Shown: positions 13,999-16,228 of the stretch, one piece after another
How the letters are laid out: the number at the start of each line of letters is the position of its first letter
Numbering within the stretch: the stretch's first letter is position 1
Assembly (NCBI GenBank): GCA_934183355.1
Contig: CAKPST010000051.1
Span: 1 to 16,228 of the forward strand
From: an uncultured Prevotella sp.
GTDB taxonomy: Bacteria; Bacteroidota; Bacteroidia; Bacteroidales; Bacteroidaceae
Length of the DNA: 16,228 bases
Reading direction: 5' to 3'
The notes under the pieces: generated by a model
What the model was told of the DNA's origin: nothing
Databases searched by the model: none
What the model saw: only the letters and a program-made list of their open reading frames with translations
Made by a program: the position numbers and the translations under genes

Positions 13999-15273
13999 AT
14001 GAGAGTACTCATTGTAAATACGAGCGAAAAGACCGGTGGAGCAGCTGTTGCCGCCAACCGTCTTATGGAAGCCCTGAATAACAACGGGGTGAAAACCAAG
14101 ATGCTTGTCGCCGACAAGCAGACTGACCAGATAACAGTCGTGCCGTTGCCAAGACGTTGGGCGAGAAAGGTGCATTTCCTTTGGGAAAGGCTCACTATAC
14201 TCCTGCGTCTGCACCTGCAGCGTAAGCACCTCTTCGAAATAGATACAGCCAATGCGGGTAGCGACATAACAAGTTTACCAGAATTTAAAGAGGCTGATCT
14301 GATACATCTTAATTGGATAAATCAGGGAATGCTATCGCTGAAGTCGATACGCAAGATTGTACGTAGTGGTAAGCCTATAGTGTGGACTATGCACGATTTG
14401 TGGCCAGCTACTGGTATATGTCACTATGCCCGCAACTGTTCGGCCTTCCGCACGGCATGCCACAACTGCCAGTTGTTGCCGTTGCATGGGGCTGCCAACG
14501 ACTTGTCGCGTAAGGTGTGGGAGAAGAAAAAGCGGTTGTATCATGGAGCCAACATTCATTTTGTGACATGTAGTCGATGGCTTGAGGATCAGGCTAAGCA
14601 GAGTGCGCTGCTTGCCGATCAGCGTGTGTCTTCCATTCCCAACTCCATAGATACACATGTGTTCTGCCCATCCGACCGACGCGAGGCACGTCAACGTGCT
14701 GGACTGCCGACAGAGGGAAGATTGTTGCTCTTTGTGTCGCAGAAGGTGACAGACGAACGTAAGGGTGTGTCTTATTTTATCGATGCTGTCAATAGTCTTG
14801 TCGACAAACATCCAGAGATGGCGAAAGACACGGCTGTGGCAGTGCTTGGCGGCAATTCAGAACAGGTGTGCCAGCAACTGCGTCTTAAATCATATCCACT
14901 CGGATATGTTTCAGACGACCGAATGATTGTGTCTATATACAATTCTGCCGATGTTTATGTGTTGCCATCGCTTGAGGACAACTTGCCAAACACCATAATG
15001 GAGGCTATGGCGTGTGGTGTGCCATGTGTGGGATTCCGTGTAGGAGGCATTCCTGAGATGATAGATCATCGACGCACGGGATATGTTGCCAACTTTAAGG
15101 ACACAGACGACCTTGCAGAGGGTATACGCTGGACCCTAAATGAAGCCAATAGTGAGGCTTTGCGTGAGTCGTGTCTGCATAAAGTGGCACATTGCTATTC
15201 GCAGCAGAGTGTGGCGATGCACTACATTGAGGTGTACAACGAACTCATAGCTCTAAAGCATTATATAGTATAA
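13999..15273 (+). CDS. Glycosyltransferase family 4 protein (GT-B fold, Cys-cluster subgroup)
   Basis: The 424-residue protein is a GT4 transferase for surface polysaccharide synthesis. The N-terminal domain opens with MRVLIVNTSEKTGGAAVAAN (1-20), the acceptor-side glycine loop. WTMHDLWPATGICHY (129-143) begins a four-cysteine cluster, Cys141, 147, 154 and 157 (C-x5-C-x6-C-x2-C). I recognise this from one GT4 subgroup; it may bind a metal or stabilise the fold. The C-terminal donor site has SLEDNLPNTIMEAMACGVP (324-342). Counting back seven residues from Glu335, Asp327 takes the place of the first Glu of the E-x7-E motif. It is followed 48 bp later by a GT2 gene, probably in the same transcript. 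Confidence 0.93.
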   Translation: MRVLIVNTSEKTGGAAVAANRLMEALNNNGVKTKMLVADKQTDQITVVPLPRRWARKVHFLWERLTILLRLHLQRKHLFEIDTANAGSDITSLPEFKEADLIHLNWINQGMLSLKSIRKIVRSGKPIVWTMHDLWPATGICHYARNCSAFRTACHNCQLLPLHGAANDLSRKVWEKKKRLYHGANIHFVTCSRWLEDQAKQSALLADQRVSSIPNSIDTHVFCPSDRREARQRAGLPTEGRLLLFVSQKVTDERKGVSYFIDAVNSLVDKHPEMAKDTAVAVLGGNSEQVCQQLRLKSYPLGYVSDDRMIVSIYNSADVYVLPSLEDNLPNTIMEAMACGVPCVGFRVGGIPEMIDHRRTGYVANFKDTDDLAEGIRWTLNEANSEALRESCLHKVAHCYSQQSVAMHYIEVYNELIALKHYIV

Positions 15274-15321
15274 CGCGTGTGTATAATATAATAATGTATA
15301 TATAAAGCAAACAACTAAGAT

Positions 15322-16104
15322 ATGATAAAATTCTCAATAATCACCTGTACTTATAATGCCGAGAGTGTGCTGCAACGTACACTTGATAGTGTGTTGGCGC
15401 AGACATGGGGACAGGTGGAACATATTGTAGTGGATGGGGCATCTAAGGATGATACCATCAATATGGTGGATACCTATCGACAACGTAGCTTGGAGGAGGA
15501 AACCGAACACGATATCATTGTGCGCTCAGAGCCAGACCGAGGACTCTATGATGCAATGAACAAGGGATTGCGCCTTGCCACGGGCGACTATGTGGTATTC
15601 TTGAATGCTGGAGATGTGCTGCCATCGGAAGATACTTTGGAGAATATCTCTAATGATGTCAACGAACGGTCGGATGGATTGTTGCCTGCTGTGCTCTATG
15701 GCAATACTAATATTGTGGATGATGAAGGTACTTTGCTTCGTCCGCGTCGTTTAGCTCCGCCAGATAATCTCACATGGCGGTCGTTTCGACATGGCATGCT
15801 CGTCTGTCATCAGGCTTTTTATGTGCGTACCGATATAGCCAAGGCAGAACCTTATGACTTGCAATATCGCTTTTCGGCGGATGTCGATTGGTGTATACGT
15901 GTGATGAAGCGTGCAGAAAAGGAACATTTGCCACTGCTCAAGTTGCATGAAGTAGTGGTCAATTATCTTGATGGGGGAATGACCAACAAAAATCATAGGG
16001 CATCGCTCATGGAGCGTTTTGATGTGATGCGTCGTCATTATGGATTATTCTCCACTATAGGTATGCACATATGGTTTGTTGTTAGGGCAATACTTAAAAA
16101 GTAA
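15322..16104 (+). CDS. Glycosyltransferase family 2 protein (WcaE/colanic-type)
   Basis: This 260-residue GT-A transferase starts with FSIITCTYNAESVLQRTLDS (4-23) and has the VVDGASKDDT nucleotide-binding stretch (36-45), EPDRGLYDAMNKG (70-82) and NAGD (95-98), where the usual DxD is replaced by N-A-G-D. The C-terminal DGGMTNKNHRASLMERF pattern is common in the subgroup that includes colanic-acid-type transferases such as WcaE. The compact length and a single hydrophobic C-terminal stretch (IGMHIWFVVRAIL) suggest a peripheral membrane enzyme. It follows the GT4 gene on the same strand, and the two probably act on one glycan. Sugar and acceptor are unknown. Confidence 0.9.
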   Translation: MIKFSIITCTYNAESVLQRTLDSVLAQTWGQVEHIVVDGASKDDTINMVDTYRQRSLEEETEHDIIVRSEPDRGLYDAMNKGLRLATGDYVVFLNAGDVLPSEDTLENISNDVNERSDGLLPAVLYGNTNIVDDEGTLLRPRRLAPPDNLTWRSFRHGMLVCHQAFYVRTDIAKAEPYDLQYRFSADVDWCIRVMKRAEKEHLPLLKLHEVVVNYLDGGMTNKNHRASLMERFDVMRRHYGLFSTIGMHIWFVVRAILKK

Positions 16105-16228
16105 TTTACGGCTCGTTTTAGCCTATAAACCCTCCGAAACAGTCTATTTGACTTGATTTATCTCAATTATCAGCTAAAAATGCAACTTTTTTGAAACTTT
16201 TTTCTCAAAACGCTTGCATGGAAAGAAT
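16105..16228 (+). other. AT-rich terminal spacer, possible start of a strong promoter
   Basis: No ORF or RNA gene is visible. A weak hairpin, GGCT (16110-16113) with AGCC (16120-16123), lies just after the stop codon. The last 60 bases have phased T-runs (CTTTTTTG, CTTTTTTCTC) and end with a TTG (16214-16216). A matching -7 box would fall just outside the window. The layout is reminiscent of an UP-element plus -33 region of a highly expressed gene. Confidence 0.3.

Noticed and set aside
16110..16123. A terminator after the last GT2 gene
   Set aside because: The stem is only 4 bp and no U-tract follows.

Overview
The window looks like chromosomal DNA from a Bacteroidales bacterium, most likely Prevotella or a close relative. 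Four things point there. Almost every transcription unit starts just after a Bacteroidetes -7 box (TAnnTTTG), and start codons generally lack a Shine-Dalgarno sequence. A DUF3822-type gene overlaps rsmD. The 23S/5S ends resemble Bacteroidales rRNA. The repeats are of kinds familiar from Bacteroidetes intergenic DNA. The assignment rests on reading the sequence only.

Layout. Positions 1-310 hold the 3' end of a 23S rRNA gene, the 5S rRNA gene and a rho-independent terminator. A repeat-rich spacer follows (311-478). Next are two overlapping minus-strand glycosyltransferase genes (479-2604) and a divergently transcribed third one (2732-3754). Then come a DUF3822 gene and rsmD, overlapping by ATGA (3792-5083). 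A repeat-built convergent terminator separates rsmD from a minus-strand secreted GH3 glycosidase (5181-7628). Divergent from that is an EamA/DMT transporter (7779-8723). A heptad-repeat inverted repeat (8725-8868) precedes a four-gene MacAB-like export operon (8925-13520): ATPase, two different permeases and a membrane-fusion protein. A 478-bp spacer follows, and the window ends with two plus-strand glycosyltransferases (13999-16104) and an AT-rich tail.

How the genes fit together. Five glycosyltransferases (three GT2/GT-A type, two GT4-like) flank the housekeeping genes and probably build surface polysaccharide or decorate a glycan. No polymerase or flippase is present to name the product. 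The MacAB-like operon would form an inner-membrane pump with a heterodimeric permease; its outer-membrane partner must be encoded elsewhere. RsmD modifies 16S rRNA and GH3 processes beta-linked oligosaccharides in the periplasm.

The most interesting signal is in the spacer at 13521-13998. On the minus strand a near-consensus promoter (TTG-N19-TAACTTTG) is followed, about 160 nt later, by a strong hairpin with seven U's and no meaningful ORF between. This is a candidate stand-alone structured small RNA of about 195 nt. It has three exact UUAGGUU repeats, an 8-bp closing helix around an inner hairpin, and an FNR-like palindrome upstream. Also notable is a GC-rich palindrome inside the 5' end of the second permease gene, which appears to have changed its N-terminus or start site.
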